Shown in pieces: positions 19,012 through 27,599 of a stretch of 64,000 bases of DNA; position 1 is the first letter of the stretch; every line of letters begins with the position of its first letter. This DNA is from SKPT01 sp040905445 (GTDB lineage Bacteria; Planctomycetota; Phycisphaerae; Phycisphaerales; Phycisphaeraceae). The notes under the pieces are model-generated. The model saw only the letters and a program-made list of their open reading frames with translations. It had not been told where the DNA came from and did no database searches. Location of the stretch: assembly GCA_040905445.1 (NCBI GenBank), contig JBBDRN010000044.1, positions 1 through 64,000 of the forward strand. Direction: 5' to 3'. The position numbers and the translations under genes are program-made.

Positions 19012-20044
19012 TGGTGCCCATGTCTTTCCCGATCGCCACCTCGCGGCGCGTGACGCGCACGGTAACGCCGCCGGCCAGCGCGAACCACCGCTCGCCGCCG
19101 CGCTCGTCGCGCACCGCTCGCACCAGGGGCGCGACGGCGGCTCGCGTCAGGCGATCGCCCGGCACGCCCACGTTGCGCAGCAGCCGGCGCAGCATTGTCG
19201 CGAGCACGGGCGTGGGCATCAGGCGCGCTTCCGTGCGGTCGACCATGATCCGCCCGTGGTCGTCGTGCGTCACGTGCTCCTCGTGGCGTGCGGCCTCCGC
19301 CTCCAGCAGTCGGCTCATCGCCCGCGCGTGGCGCGACAGCCGCTGCGCCTTGATCGCGACGTCCGGCTGCATCGCGCGCAGCGCGGGCAGCACCTGCTCG
19401 CGCAGCGCCGCCCGCCGGCGGCGCACGTCGCGGTTGGTCGCATCCTCGCGCCACGGCTGCCCGAGCGCCTGCAGAAAGTCGACGATCTCGTCGCGTGTTA
19501 CACCCAGCATCGGCCGCACGAGCGCGAGGGTGCCTTGCCCGCCGGTGCGCCGCAACACGCGCCGCGGCGCGATCCCGCGCAGCCCGTCGACCCCCGTGCC
19601 GCGCATGAGGCGCATCAGCAGCGTCTCGAGCTGGTCGTCCGCGTGATGGGCTGTGGCGATCGCGTCGGCTTCGAAGGTGTCCGCCATCATCGCCAGCGCG
19701 GCATAGCGCGCCCGCCGCAGCGCCGCCTCGATGTTGCCCGTGGCCGGCTGGTCGTCGAGGTCCGCACGCAGATAGATGAGCCCGCTCGCGTCGGCGACCC
19801 CCTCGACGAACCGGGCGTCGTCCTCAGCCTCGGCGCGTTGATGATGCTGCACGTGGCCTGCCGCGAGCGTCAGGCCCCAGCGCCGGCGTGGCGCGAGCAT
19901 CGCCAGCGCGTGCAGGAGCGCGAGCGAGTCGGCGCCGCCGCTGACCGCCACGAGCAGCCTCGCCCCGTCGGGCACGCGGCAGCGCCGCTTGAGGCTGCGC
20001 GCCACCTGCCGCACCACGCGATGACCCGTGGGCCTGGCGTCCAT
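18998..20044 (-). CDS. tilS: tRNA(Ile)-lysidine synthase
   Basis: A 348-aa PP-loop ATPase that converts C34 of tRNA(Ile)(CAU) to lysidine so that it reads AUA. The PP-loop SGGADS is at residues 35-40. ATAHHADDQLETLLMRLMRGTGVDGLRG is the family core, quoted here as HHADDQLETLLMRLMRG. The lower half matches the short, N-domain type with a reduced C-terminal region. I chose ATG 20044 because a TATGAT hexamer ends 7 nt upstream and no Shine-Dalgarno is seen, as in the other leaderless genes here. Starts at 20053-20056 or 20101 are possible. It precedes and overlaps the Gfo/Idh/MocA gene. Confidence 0.93.
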   Translation of the reverse strand: MDARPTGHRVVRQVARSLKRRCRVPDGARLLVAVSGGADSLALLHALAMLAPRRRWGLTLAAGHVQHHQRAEAEDDARFVEGVADASGLIYLRADLDDQPATGNIEAALRRARYAALAMMADTFEADAIATAHHADDQLETLLMRLMRGTGVDGLRGIAPRRVLRRTGGQGTLALVRPMLGVTRDEIVDFLQALGQPWREDATNRDVRRRRAALREQVLPALRAMQPDVAIKAQRLSRHARAMSRLLEAEAARHEEHVTHDDHGRIMVDRTEARLMPTPVLATMLRRLLRNVGVPGDRLTRAAVAPLVRAVRDERGGERWFALAGGVTVRVTRREVAIGKDMGTNEHQ

Positions 20045-20051
20045 CGTCGGC

Positions 20052-20057
20052 ATCATA
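20052..20057 (-). promoter_or_regulatory. -10-like TATGAT, leaderless promoter of tilS
   Basis: TATGAT on the minus strand is followed by 7 nt and ATG 20044. The predicted transcript would start at or next to the start codon. Confidence 0.45.
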
Positions 20058-20139
20058 CGCCGACCCGCGGCCGGATCGCGCCGCTCATAATGGACACGCA
20101 CCCGTCGACACGCGACACTGCACGGTGCGGAGCTCGCCC

Positions 20140-20775
20140 ATGCCGGACCTCATCCTCAACCTCGCCCAAAGTGAACCGTTCTGGCGGAGCCTCATGCCGC
20201 TGATCGGCATCGTGCTGATCCTGGTCTCCGTCGTCATGATCGGGCGCCGGCGGCTGGCGGCGCGGCGCGAGCGGGATCGGGCCGCGCCCACGCCGGTCCG
20301 TGCCGCAGCCGTGGACGCGAGGGGCGGCGGAGGTGGCGGGACGCGGGAGCGGTTGGCGCAGGCCCGGGAGAAGCATGCGATGCGTGGCGACCTCGACCAG
20401 GTCATGGTCGAGATCGAGCAGTTCGCCAAGCGGTTCGGCAGCCAGCTCGACGCGAAGACGATCAAGCTCGAACGACTCGTGCGACAGGCCGATGCGCGGA
20501 TCGAGCAGTTGAGGCGGTTGAGTGACGCCGGCACAGGCGAACCATCTGCGGATGACCCCGCGCCGCCGACGCCCGACGCCGCGGCCGGGCGGCTGGACAT
20601 GGACTGGTCGCCGGGGGCGGAATCTTCCGCCGACGCCGCGGCCCCGGATGAGGATGCCCTGCGTCGCAACGTCTACGATCTCGCCGACCAGGGGCTGGCG
20701 GCCGGGCAGATCGCCCGCCGGCTCGACGAGCACGTCGGCAAGATCGAGCTGGTGCTGGCGCTCCGCCGCGCGTAG
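20140..20775 (+). CDS. Membrane-anchored protein with C-terminal helix-turn-helix-like segment
   Basis: A 211-aa protein of unknown role. Residues 14-33 (FWRSLMPLIGIVLILVSVVM) are one membrane helix. A basic stretch follows, then a coiled-coil-like region (about 75-130), a Pro/Ala/Asp-rich linker, and a C-terminal segment LRRNVYDLADQGLAAGQIAR that resembles DUF6115-type helix-turn-helix tails. GGAG precedes ATG 20140. The TAG stop lies in a GTAGGGTCC repeat. It is divergent from tilS and upstream of dapA, with no clear operon link. A role as a membrane scaffold or regulator is only a guess. Confidence 0.75.
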   Translation: MPDLILNLAQSEPFWRSLMPLIGIVLILVSVVMIGRRRLAARRERDRAAPTPVRAAAVDARGGGGGGTRERLAQAREKHAMRGDLDQVMVEIEQFAKRFGSQLDAKTIKLERLVRQADARIEQLRRLSDAGTGEPSADDPAPPTPDAAAGRLDMDWSPGAESSADAAAPDEDALRRNVYDLADQGLAAGQIARRLDEHVGKIELVLALRRA

Positions 20776-20870
20776 GGTCCGCTATGCGGACCTTTCCGCG
20801 ATTGCCAGCAGGGTGGCCGATGCGGCAGGGCGCTGCGCCAGGGTCGGATGACCCGCACCGCGGACCCTGC
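20772..20870. repeat. Inverted repeat, GTAGGGTCC family, copy 2
   Basis: Starts gtagggtccgctatgcgg and ends accgcggaccctgc. The arms are slightly diverged and the loop is longer than in copy 1. The stop codon of the upstream gene is the TAG at 20773-20775. Confidence 0.75.
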
Positions 20871-20984
20871 GATCGCGTTGCCCGTCCGTGGTGCAGGGGA
20901 TAGAGTCACCCGCCCCGCCACCGCCCGCCCCGCCATTGCGCTTCGCCACCGCGGGCCGCCGCGGCGTCCACCCGGAGAACCACC

Positions 20985-21875
20985 ATGCTTCAAGGCGCCA
21001 TGACCGCGATGATCACGCCCTTTGCCGACGGCCGGGTCGATTTCGACCGCCTGCGTGACAACGTCGCCTTCCAGATCGACGAGGGGATCGACGGCCTGGT
21101 GCCGGTGGGCACGACGGGCGAGTCGCCAACGCTCTCGCCCGACGAGCACCGGCAGGTCATCGAGCAGGTGGTCGACGCTGCCGCCGGCCGCGTGCCGGTC
21201 ATCGCCGGCACGGGCTCCAACGCGACGCAGGAGGCGCTCGACTTCACCCGTCACGCCCGGGAGGTCGGCGCGTCGGCCGCGTTGATGGTCAATCCCTACT
21301 ACAACAAGCCGACGCAGGAGGGGCTCTATCGGCACTTCAGCACGGTCGCCGATGCGGTCGACCTGCCGATCGTCCTCTACAACATCCCGGGCCGCACGGG
21401 CGTGGCGCTGACGCCGGCAACGATCGCGCGGCTGGCGTCGCACGCCAACATCGTCGCGGTCAAGGAGGCAACGGGGTCCATGGACATGGCGTCCGAGATC
21501 GCCTCGTTGTGCCACAGCGATCAGATGGCGATCCTCTCGGGCGATGACTCGCTGACGCTGCCGTTGATGGCGATCGGCGGACGCGGCGTCATCAGCGTGC
21601 TGTCCAACCTCGTGCCGGGACGGATCAAGGCCATGGTCGACGCCGCCGCCGACGGCGACTTCACCAGCGCCCGCCACCAGCACGTCGAGCTGTTTCCGCT
21701 GTTCAAGGCGATGTTCCTCGAGACGAACCCGATTCCGATCAAGACGGCGATGGCGATCCTCGGCCGGGACACCGGCGAGCTGCGCCTGCCGCTGTGCGAG
21801 ATGGCCAGCGACACCCGCCAGCGCCTCGAAGCGACGCTGCGCAGCGCGGCCCTGACGCCGCAGCACGCCGGGTGA
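20985..21875 (+). CDS. dapA: 4-hydroxy-tetrahydrodipicolinate synthase
   Basis: A 296-aa class I aldolase that condenses pyruvate and aspartate semialdehyde in lysine and diaminopimelate synthesis. The motifs are complete: GTTGESPTLSPDEH, the Tyr of LMVNPYYNKPTQEGLY, YNIPGRTGV, and the Schiff-base Lys in NIVAVKEATGSMD. A GGAG box lies 7 nt before ATG 20985. The gene is monocistronic here. Length and motifs are as in E. coli DapA (292 aa). Members of the same fold act on other keto acids, but the motif set is that of true DapA. Confidence 0.94.
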   Translation: MLQGAMTAMITPFADGRVDFDRLRDNVAFQIDEGIDGLVPVGTTGESPTLSPDEHRQVIEQVVDAAAGRVPVIAGTGSNATQEALDFTRHAREVGASAALMVNPYYNKPTQEGLYRHFSTVADAVDLPIVLYNIPGRTGVALTPATIARLASHANIVAVKEATGSMDMASEIASLCHSDQMAILSGDDSLTLPLMAIGGRGVISVLSNLVPGRIKAMVDAAADGDFTSARHQHVELFPLFKAMFLETNPIPIKTAMAILGRDTGELRLPLCEMASDTRQRLEATLRSAALTPQHAG

Positions 21876-21932
21876 TCTGACCGGGGGGAGCGCCACGCAT
21901 CGTTGACATTCAGGGCCGGTCCCGGGCGATCC

Positions 21933-21952
21933 GCACAGCGGACCCTACGGGT
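21933..21952. repeat. Half copy of the GTAGGGTCC element
   Basis: The right arm only (gatccgcacagcggaccct, 21933-21951) stands at the 3' end of the protease gene. Confidence 0.6.
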
Positions 21953-23360
21953 CGTCGCCGCGGTAGGGCACGTGCTCGCCGATGCGCCAGGCGACGGCGT
22001 AGTCCCACGGCTCGTCGTGGCCGTCGTCGAGGCGTCTCACGTGCAGGCGGTAGCGGCCGGGCGGCGCGTCCCGGAGATAGACGTGCTGCACGTTGTCCAC
22101 CTCCGAGAGGCTCTCGGCGATCACGCCCTCCTGCCCGTCGGGCGAGACGTAGTCCAGACGCAGCTCGAGCCGCGCCACGCGCGGCTCGAGGCTGAGCGCG
22201 GGGCGACGGTGCACCGGGTGCGGGCGCAGCCGGGAGCTGATGCGCCGGTGCCAGGTCAGCACCGCCGAGAGCTCCTCGGCGGGTGCGTCGGCCTCGATCT
22301 CGTAGACGATCGTCTGCTCGCGGTCGATGGCGCGGCTGTCCCAGCCGTAGCCGACGTGGCTCGCGTCGGGATCGACGGGCCCGGCGTCAAGAATCCGCAG
22401 GCTCTGGTCGACGTTGACCACGCCCGCACCGAGGAACTCGTCAAGCGGGTGCCCGTCGCGCTGGCGCCAGTTCCAAGGCTTGGTCGCGCCGGCCATCAGC
22501 AGGACCTTGATCGTCTCGGCGCGGCGGGCGCGGCTGGCGTGCTCCGCGTCCTCGCGCGCGAGCGCCGCCTCGACGAGCATGGCCGCGACCGCGGAGACGA
22601 CCGGGGTGGCGAAGCTGGTCACGCCCTCGGGGCCGGCGATGTCGGGCTTGCTGCGTCCTTCGCCGTCGGTGTGGGTCAGCCCGCCGCTGGACGTGCCGCC
22701 CGCGGTGCCCACGGCGATGGCGTTGTAGGTGCTCGCCATCAGGGCGGGCACCGAGCTGCCGCGCCGGTTGTTCACCCCGCCGACGATGATCACGTCGTGT
22801 CGGTCGGCGGCGAGGTCGGCGCGGCGGAGCATCTCGATGGTGTTCGGCTGCTCATGGGCGATCCATGAGTGATTGATAACGTCGATGCGGTCACTGCCCG
22901 GCATCCGCGGCTGCCTGGTGTAGAGGTACTGCTCGGCGAGCCAGCCATGGGTCGAGTAGCAGTGCACGACCTCGACACCCGGCGCCAGGCCCCGCCGGCC
23001 GTAGATGATCCCGGCGGTGCGCTGGGCGTGGTTGAGCGTCTCCGAATCGCCCGAGCGCGGGACGAAGGTCACGCCCTCGAAGCGGTTGTGGTACTTGTCG
23101 GGCATGTACTCGCCGTTGTGCCCCTCGACGTGGCCCATGGTCACGCCCCGGCCGGTCGGTGTCGCGTCGCCCATGCGCTCGCGCACGAGGTCCAGCCCGA
23201 TCAGCTCGGCGCGGGACAGCTCGGGGGCGTCGGCGAGCGCGGCTTGAGGCAGGTCCGCGATCCAGGCGGTCGCCAGCAGCACGGCGACGAGCCCGAGGAT
23301 GCGCACCCGCGGGCGCGTCGCGGGGGGTGGGGTGATGGGCAACGGCATTCGCATGGGCAA
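21945..23360 (-). CDS. Subtilase-like (S8-fold) secreted protein with an altered triad
   Basis: A 471-aa protein with a signal peptide (ILGLVAVLLATAWIADLPQA, cut near ALADA). The Ser motif GVTSFATPVVSAVAAML (Ser about 249), the oxyanion Asn of VINHSW (about 163) and a His in LNHAQRTAGII (about 111) fit subtilases. At the catalytic Asp position the sequence is MGHVEGHNG, which gives Glu 79 instead of the usual DTG-type Asp. The C-terminal 100 residues form an extra beta-rich domain of the P-domain or Big type. It might be a divergent active protease or an inactive one. Possibly secreted to the periplasm or outside. Confidence 0.75.
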   Translation of the reverse strand: MPMRMPLPITPPPATRPRVRILGLVAVLLATAWIADLPQAALADAPELSRAELIGLDLVRERMGDATPTGRGVTMGHVEGHNGEYMPDKYHNRFEGVTFVPRSGDSETLNHAQRTAGIIYGRRGLAPGVEVVHCYSTHGWLAEQYLYTRQPRMPGSDRIDVINHSWIAHEQPNTIEMLRRADLAADRHDVIIVGGVNNRRGSSVPALMASTYNAIAVGTAGGTSSGGLTHTDGEGRSKPDIAGPEGVTSFATPVVSAVAAMLVEAALAREDAEHASRARRAETIKVLLMAGATKPWNWRQRDGHPLDEFLGAGVVNVDQSLRILDAGPVDPDASHVGYGWDSRAIDREQTIVYEIEADAPAEELSAVLTWHRRISSRLRPHPVHRRPALSLEPRVARLELRLDYVSPDGQEGVIAESLSEVDNVQHVYLRDAPPGRYRLHVRRLDDGHDEPWDYAVAWRIGEHVPYRGDDP

Positions 23361-23460
23361 GACCTGTCAGGCGAGGCGGTGGGGCTCAGATCGGGGCGGG
23401 GGCGGCGTCTCGCGAAGCCGCAAGCGGCGGGCAGTGCAAGGGTTGCGGGGGGTTCTCTCC

Positions 23461-24927
23461 TCACAGCGACGCGGCGATGACGACACCGCCCAGCGCCGCG
23501 CCGACGATGTAGCTGAGCGGATCCTTGACGGTGAACATCACCGGGTCGTCGCCGAGGATCCCGCGGTGGGCCTTGAGCCACAGCCGCGTCAGCCAGTAGA
23601 TCAGCAGCGGGCAGGCGAGCCACAGCAGCTCCGGCGCGTTGTAGAGCGCCTGCACGTCGTCGCTGGTGATGTACAGGGCGAAGATGACGACGGCGAGGTA
23701 GCCGTTGACCGGGCCGATGGTGCCGATGAGGTTGATGTCATCGACGCGGTAGTCCCGGCCGGCGATGCGGTCGCCCTGTCGTGATGCGAGATCGACCAGT
23801 TCGGTGTAGCGCTTGACGAAGGCGACGCTGAGGAAGACGAACATCGCGAAGCCGAGCAGCCAGGCGGAGGGGAAGACGGCGACCGCCACGCCGCCGATGA
23901 TCAGCCGCAGGGCGTAGAGCCCCGCGAGCCAGATCACGTCGAGGATGGCGCGGCCTTTGATGGCCAGCGAATAGCTCATCGCCAGCACGACGTACAAGGC
24001 GATGCCGGCGACGGCCTGGGCCGGCAACCAGGCGGCGGCGAGGACCAGGCCCGCCAGCAGCAGGGCGGGCACCAGCGCCAGGCCGTCCGGGATCGACAGT
24101 GCCCCCGACGCGAACGGGCGGCGGCGCTTGTTGGGGTGTTGGCGGTCGGCGGGCAGATCGAGCAGGTCGTTGATCAGGTAGACCGCCGACGCGCAGAGGC
24201 TGAAGGCCACGAACGCCGCCAGCAGCAGGCCCCACTGGACCGGGTTGAACACCTGCTGGCCGACGAGCATGGGCACGGCGAGCAGGATGTTCTTGACCCA
24301 CTGATGGACGCGCATCGCCCGCAGGATGTGCCACGCTCGCCGGCCGGGGGGGTGGTCGTCGATCACCTCGCCCAGGCGGCCGCCCGCGGCGAGGCGCGCG
24401 TGCATCGTGCGCGATGGGTTGACCACGTGGGCGCGTTCGGCCTCGTCCCAGATGGGCACGTCCACCCACGCGTTGCCAAAATACTCGAACGCCTGGCCCT
24501 CGAGCTCGCGCCCAATGGCGGCGGCCTTGGCGGCGCCGGTGCGGTTGGCCCGGCCGTCCGACGCGATCACCCCGTCGAACAGCCCCAGGTGCGCCGCCAC
24601 GGCCCGGGCGATCTGCCCGTCGGCCCCGGTGGTGAGCCAGACGCGGCGCCCGGCGGCACGCTGCTCCCGGATGTGATCGAGCACGGCCGGGCGGTACGGC
24701 AGGTCCGCCGGATCGAGCGGTGCGAGCTCCGCCAAGCGGCGCTTGACGCCCGCGCGACCGCGCAGCAGCGCGGGCACGAGCACGACGAGCAGCCACGGCC
24801 GCGTGCGCAGCAGCCCCAGCAGCGACTCCCAAGCCGTGTCCGTGACCAGCAGCGTGCCGTCCATGTCGACGCACAACGGCGTCGTGGCGGTCGCGGCGGC
24901 GGGTTGGGCGAGCGGCGTCGTGCTCAC
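23461..24927 (-). CDS. HAD-family hydrolase fused to UbiA prenyltransferase (DPPR synthase-like)
   Basis: A 488-aa fusion starting at GTG 24927, whose GTGA overlaps the stop of the methyltransferase gene. Residues 1-200 are HAD-like: DMDGT (motif I), LTTGADG (motif II) and FGNAWVDVPIWDEA (motif IV). Residues 215-485 are a UbiA membrane domain with NDLLDLPADRQHPNKRRRPF, the first Asp-rich motif, and YSLAIKGRAILDVIWLAGLY, a segment typical of decaprenyl-phosphate phosphoribosyltransferase. The expected role is prenyl-phosphate sugar synthesis, with the HAD half as a phosphatase, though this has not been shown here. About nine membrane helices. Confidence 0.85.
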   Translation of the reverse strand: MSTTPLAQPAAATATTPLCVDMDGTLLVTDTAWESLLGLLRTRPWLLVVLVPALLRGRAGVKRRLAELAPLDPADLPYRPAVLDHIREQRAAGRRVWLTTGADGQIARAVAAHLGLFDGVIASDGRANRTGAAKAAAIGRELEGQAFEYFGNAWVDVPIWDEAERAHVVNPSRTMHARLAAGGRLGEVIDDHPPGRRAWHILRAMRVHQWVKNILLAVPMLVGQQVFNPVQWGLLLAAFVAFSLCASAVYLINDLLDLPADRQHPNKRRRPFASGALSIPDGLALVPALLLAGLVLAAAWLPAQAVAGIALYVVLAMSYSLAIKGRAILDVIWLAGLYALRLIIGGVAVAVFPSAWLLGFAMFVFLSVAFVKRYTELVDLASRQGDRIAGRDYRVDDINLIGTIGPVNGYLAVVIFALYITSDDVQALYNAPELLWLACPLLIYWLTRLWLKAHRGILGDDPVMFTVKDPLSYIVGAALGGVVIAASL

Positions 24928-25730
24928 GCGCGGGGGGTTCCGGGGGCGGGACGGGACAGTTGGGCGCCTCGACCAGGCAACGACCCCACGGCTCCAGGGT
25001 CGTCGGCGGGCCTCCGCGATTCGCCCGGTGGGGAGAGCGTGGCAGGTGTGCTGGGTGTGCTGGGTGTGGCGGGTGTGGCGGGCGGGCTCAGGACGGCCAG
25101 GTACTGCAGCCGGCCGCCGAACGCCCATTCGTACGCGGCCGGGTACAGCCGCAGACGCGTGTGCTCGCGTTCCCGCGTCAGCCCGAGGCGATCGAACCAG
25201 TCGCGCCACTGGGCCGGCGTGTTGTACCGGTAGAGGCACCGGACGCGGTAGGGGGCGTTGGCGGCGTAGTCGATCAGGGCGATGCGCCACCACGCCAGCG
25301 GGCCGGCGAGCTGGTGGTCCTTGACGATGACCGCCCGCTTGGCGACACGCGCCGCCTCGGCGAGCAGGGTCAGCGGCTGGCCCTCGTGGTGCAGCACGTC
25401 TGCGATAATCACCACGTCAAAATTGTCGTCCGCGTAAGGCATCACCCTCCCGTCGTAGGCGTCGAGCTCGATCAGGGCGTGGTCGCGCGGGCAGCGCTCC
25501 AGCCCGCGGACGCCCAGGCCCGCGGGGGCTGTGGGCGAGTCGAGCAGCGCCCGCCCGAGTTGGCCGAACCCGCAGCCGACATCCAGTACGCGGTCACCGG
25601 GCTCGAGGTGCGGCCCGATCGCGCCCACCAGCGCCGCAAGGCGCGAGCGATACACCGGCTCGTGGAGCTTCTTCATCAGCGCAGCGAACAACCGGCAGGC
25701 TCCGGGGAGGCGAAACGGGTCACGGTTCAC
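24924..25730 (-). CDS. Class I SAM-dependent methyltransferase
   Basis: A 268-aa (or 250-aa from ATG 25676) methyltransferase. The SAM motif I is VLDVGCGFGQLGRALLDS. Motif II is near ELDAYDGRVMPY, and post-motif FDVVIIADVLHHEGQPLTLL is typical of class I enzymes. The C-terminal 50 residues (PPATPATPSTPSTPATLSPP and on) derive from the nonamer repeat. The start may be GTG 25730 or the internal MKKLHEPVYRS. The stop overlaps the GTG of the HAD-UbiA gene by 4 nt, so the two probably act together, for example in a polyprenyl glycan or lipid pathway. The substrate is unknown. Confidence 0.85.
   Translation of the reverse strand: MNRDPFRLPGACRLFAALMKKLHEPVYRSRLAALVGAIGPHLEPGDRVLDVGCGFGQLGRALLDSPTAPAGLGVRGLERCPRDHALIELDAYDGRVMPYADDNFDVVIIADVLHHEGQPLTLLAEAARVAKRAVIVKDHQLAGPLAWWRIALIDYAANAPYRVRCLYRYNTPAQWRDWFDRLGLTREREHTRLRLYPAAYEWAFGGRLQYLAVLSPPATPATPSTPSTPATLSPPGESRRPADDPGAVGSLPGRGAQLSRPAPGTPRA
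25033..25085. repeat. In-frame nonamer repeat at the end of the methyltransferase gene
   Basis: Units gtgctgggt and gtggcgggt repeat with a 9-bp period. On the minus strand they read Pro-Ala-Thr-Pro-Ser-Thr. Confidence 0.8.
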
Positions 25731-25925
25731 AGTTTATCGGCACGACACAGGCCCGCCCACAGGCCCGCCGCCGCGGGTGCGGACAGTTGGGTAAAGATGT
25801 GGCGAGGCGAGGCGGTGCTGCCCGATAAAAGGGGCAGTCGGCGACGTCTCCGCCGGGGCTGCGCGCCCGTGTTCGCCGATGTCGCTGAATCGACACAACG
25901 CTTTTGGATGACGGGAGTTGCAACG

Positions 25926-27293
25926 ATGATCGCACCGCATATCTGGACACACCGCCTTGGCCGCACCGCCTTGCTGACGCTGGCTGGCCTTGCCTGGACC
26001 GCGCTGGCGCCACCCGCCTTTGCGCAGGAGGCGGGCTTCACCGGCGTCGTGGTTCAGGACGTCGAGGTCCGCGCCGGGGCCGGTCAGGCGTTCTACGTCG
26101 TCGGGCAGATGGAGCGGGGCACGATCGTCGAGGTCGACGAGGTGATCTTCCAGTGGTACAAGATCCGCCCGCCGGAGGGGGTCTACAGCTTCGTTTCCAA
26201 GGCGTTCGTCGACGCCCAGGGCGACGGGACGCGCGGCGAGATCAACACCGACCGCGTCGAGGTCAACGCCGCGAGCGTGCGGGGCCCGGGCGAGAGCTAC
26301 CGCGGTCAGGTCGACCTGCGCCGGGGCGACGAAGTGCGCATCGCCGGGGAGGTGGGCAGCTTCTACCGGATCGTGCCGCCGTCGGGGGCGTACGTTTTTC
26401 TGCCGCCGGAGTCGGTTCGGCCGGCGGAGGACGCCGAGATGCTTCAGGCGCCCGCGGGCGAGGAGGGGCCGGCGACGACGCTGACGAGCGCGGACGGGGG
26501 CGAGGGTGACCCGGCGGCCGATGCCGCGGCTGACGAGGCGGCCGAGGGTGAGGCTGTCGCGGACGCGGGCGAAGATGTTGCGGCCGCGGACGGTCCCGAG
26601 GCGGAGGCGACCGAGGTTGCCGGCGAGTTGGCGAACGCGGGCGGGGAGGATGTCGACGCCGAAGCGGCTGACGACATGGCGGGGGCGGCGGGGGCGGCGG
26701 TCGCCGAGGCGGCGGAGGAAGTGGTTTTCGAGACGCCGGCGGTGTCGGAGGCGCTTCGGAGTGTGGAGCGGCGGATGCTGCCGCTGCTGCACCGCCCGAT
26801 CGACGAGCAGCCGGTGGATGAGATGATCGAGGCTTACCAGGCCGTGGCGCGGGAGGCCGAGCTTCCTCACGCGGACCAGCGGATCGTCGCGCATCGCCTG
26901 GCGGCGCTGGAGCGCAACCAGCGCCTGGCGCGGGTGCTGGCGCGGGTGCGGCAGGCGCGGCAGCACGCCGACGCCGTCGCCGCGACGGACCTGGATGTGG
27001 AGCTCACGCCCGAGGCGTACGCGGACGCGGGCTTCGAGACGATCGGGCGGCTGACCGCGTCGCGCGTCTACGACGGGGAGAACCTGCCGCGGCTGTATCG
27101 GCTGATCGACGTCGAGACGGGACGGACGCTTGCTTACATCGAGCCGAGCGACGAGCTCGACGCGCGGCGCATGCTTGGGCAGTTGATCGGGCTCAACGGC
27201 GAGCGGCGCTACGACCGCTCGCTGCGGCTGCACGTATTCGACATCCAGGAGGCGCGGCTGCTGGAGCGCCGTGCCGCCAGCCGCGCCGAATAA
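25926..27293 (+). CDS. Secreted protein with two bacterial SH3 (SH3b) domains and acidic linker
   Basis: A 455-aa exported protein. GGGAG about 9 nt before ATG 25926 supports this start. A signal peptide ends near APPAFAQ. Two SH3b-like repeats follow, about residues 36-90 (VVQDVEVRAGAGQAFYVVGQ) and 98-155 (VEVNAASVRGPGESYRGQVD). A linker of about 100 residues, very rich in Ala, Glu, Asp and Gly, follows. The C-terminal 170 residues are mostly helical (ALRSVERRMLPLLHRPI) and end in a small beta segment. SH3b domains usually bind cell-wall or polysaccharide. No enzyme domain is visible. Confidence 0.8.
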   Translation: MIAPHIWTHRLGRTALLTLAGLAWTALAPPAFAQEAGFTGVVVQDVEVRAGAGQAFYVVGQMERGTIVEVDEVIFQWYKIRPPEGVYSFVSKAFVDAQGDGTRGEINTDRVEVNAASVRGPGESYRGQVDLRRGDEVRIAGEVGSFYRIVPPSGAYVFLPPESVRPAEDAEMLQAPAGEEGPATTLTSADGGEGDPAADAAADEAAEGEAVADAGEDVAAADGPEAEATEVAGELANAGGEDVDAEAADDMAGAAGAAVAEAAEEVVFETPAVSEALRSVERRMLPLLHRPIDEQPVDEMIEAYQAVAREAELPHADQRIVAHRLAALERNQRLARVLARVRQARQHADAVAATDLDVELTPEAYADAGFETIGRLTASRVYDGENLPRLYRLIDVETGRTLAYIEPSDELDARRMLGQLIGLNGERRYDRSLRLHVFDIQEARLLERRAASRAE

Positions 27294-27599
27294 CCGGTCC
27301 ATGACAATTGGCGCGGCCACTGCAATTTCAAGAAGCCCACGGATGGTCATCCGTGGGCTTCTTGATTGAATGGGGCGGCGTGGGTTGCGGTCGGCGGCTC
27401 AGGCTTTGCCCCGTTTAACCAGTCCACCTCCTTGCCCCGACTTGCCGGAACCGCCCGGTCGGCTTAACCGCTACGGCGGCGCGAATCGTACGGCGTGGAA
27501 CACGCCGGGGGCTAACGCTTCTCGCGGGCCGCGTCGATAGCCCTCCTGTCGTCGGCGTGTGTTGTGCCGGCATGCCCATGAAGCTTGCAAGGAGGTCGC
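27294..27599. other. Intergenic region between the SH3b gene and the MshEN gene
   Basis: A 306-bp gap with a strong hairpin at 27329-27364 and a strong Shine-Dalgarno (aaggaggt, 27589-27596) for the next gene. The middle is GC-rich with no ORF I trust. Confidence 0.55.
27329..27364 (+). terminator. Hairpin terminator candidate after the SH3b gene
   Basis: Stem of 17 bp, left caagaagcccacggatg and right catccgtgggcttcttg, with a 2-nt loop. It has no long T-run, only ttcttgattg after the stem. It is a sibling of the groEL terminator stem at 40541-40570. Confidence 0.7.

Noticed and set aside
24960..25925. Upstream extension of the SH3b gene back to 24960
   Set aside because: The signal peptide and GGGAG site fix the start at 25926; the extra part is a shadow of the methyltransferase gene.
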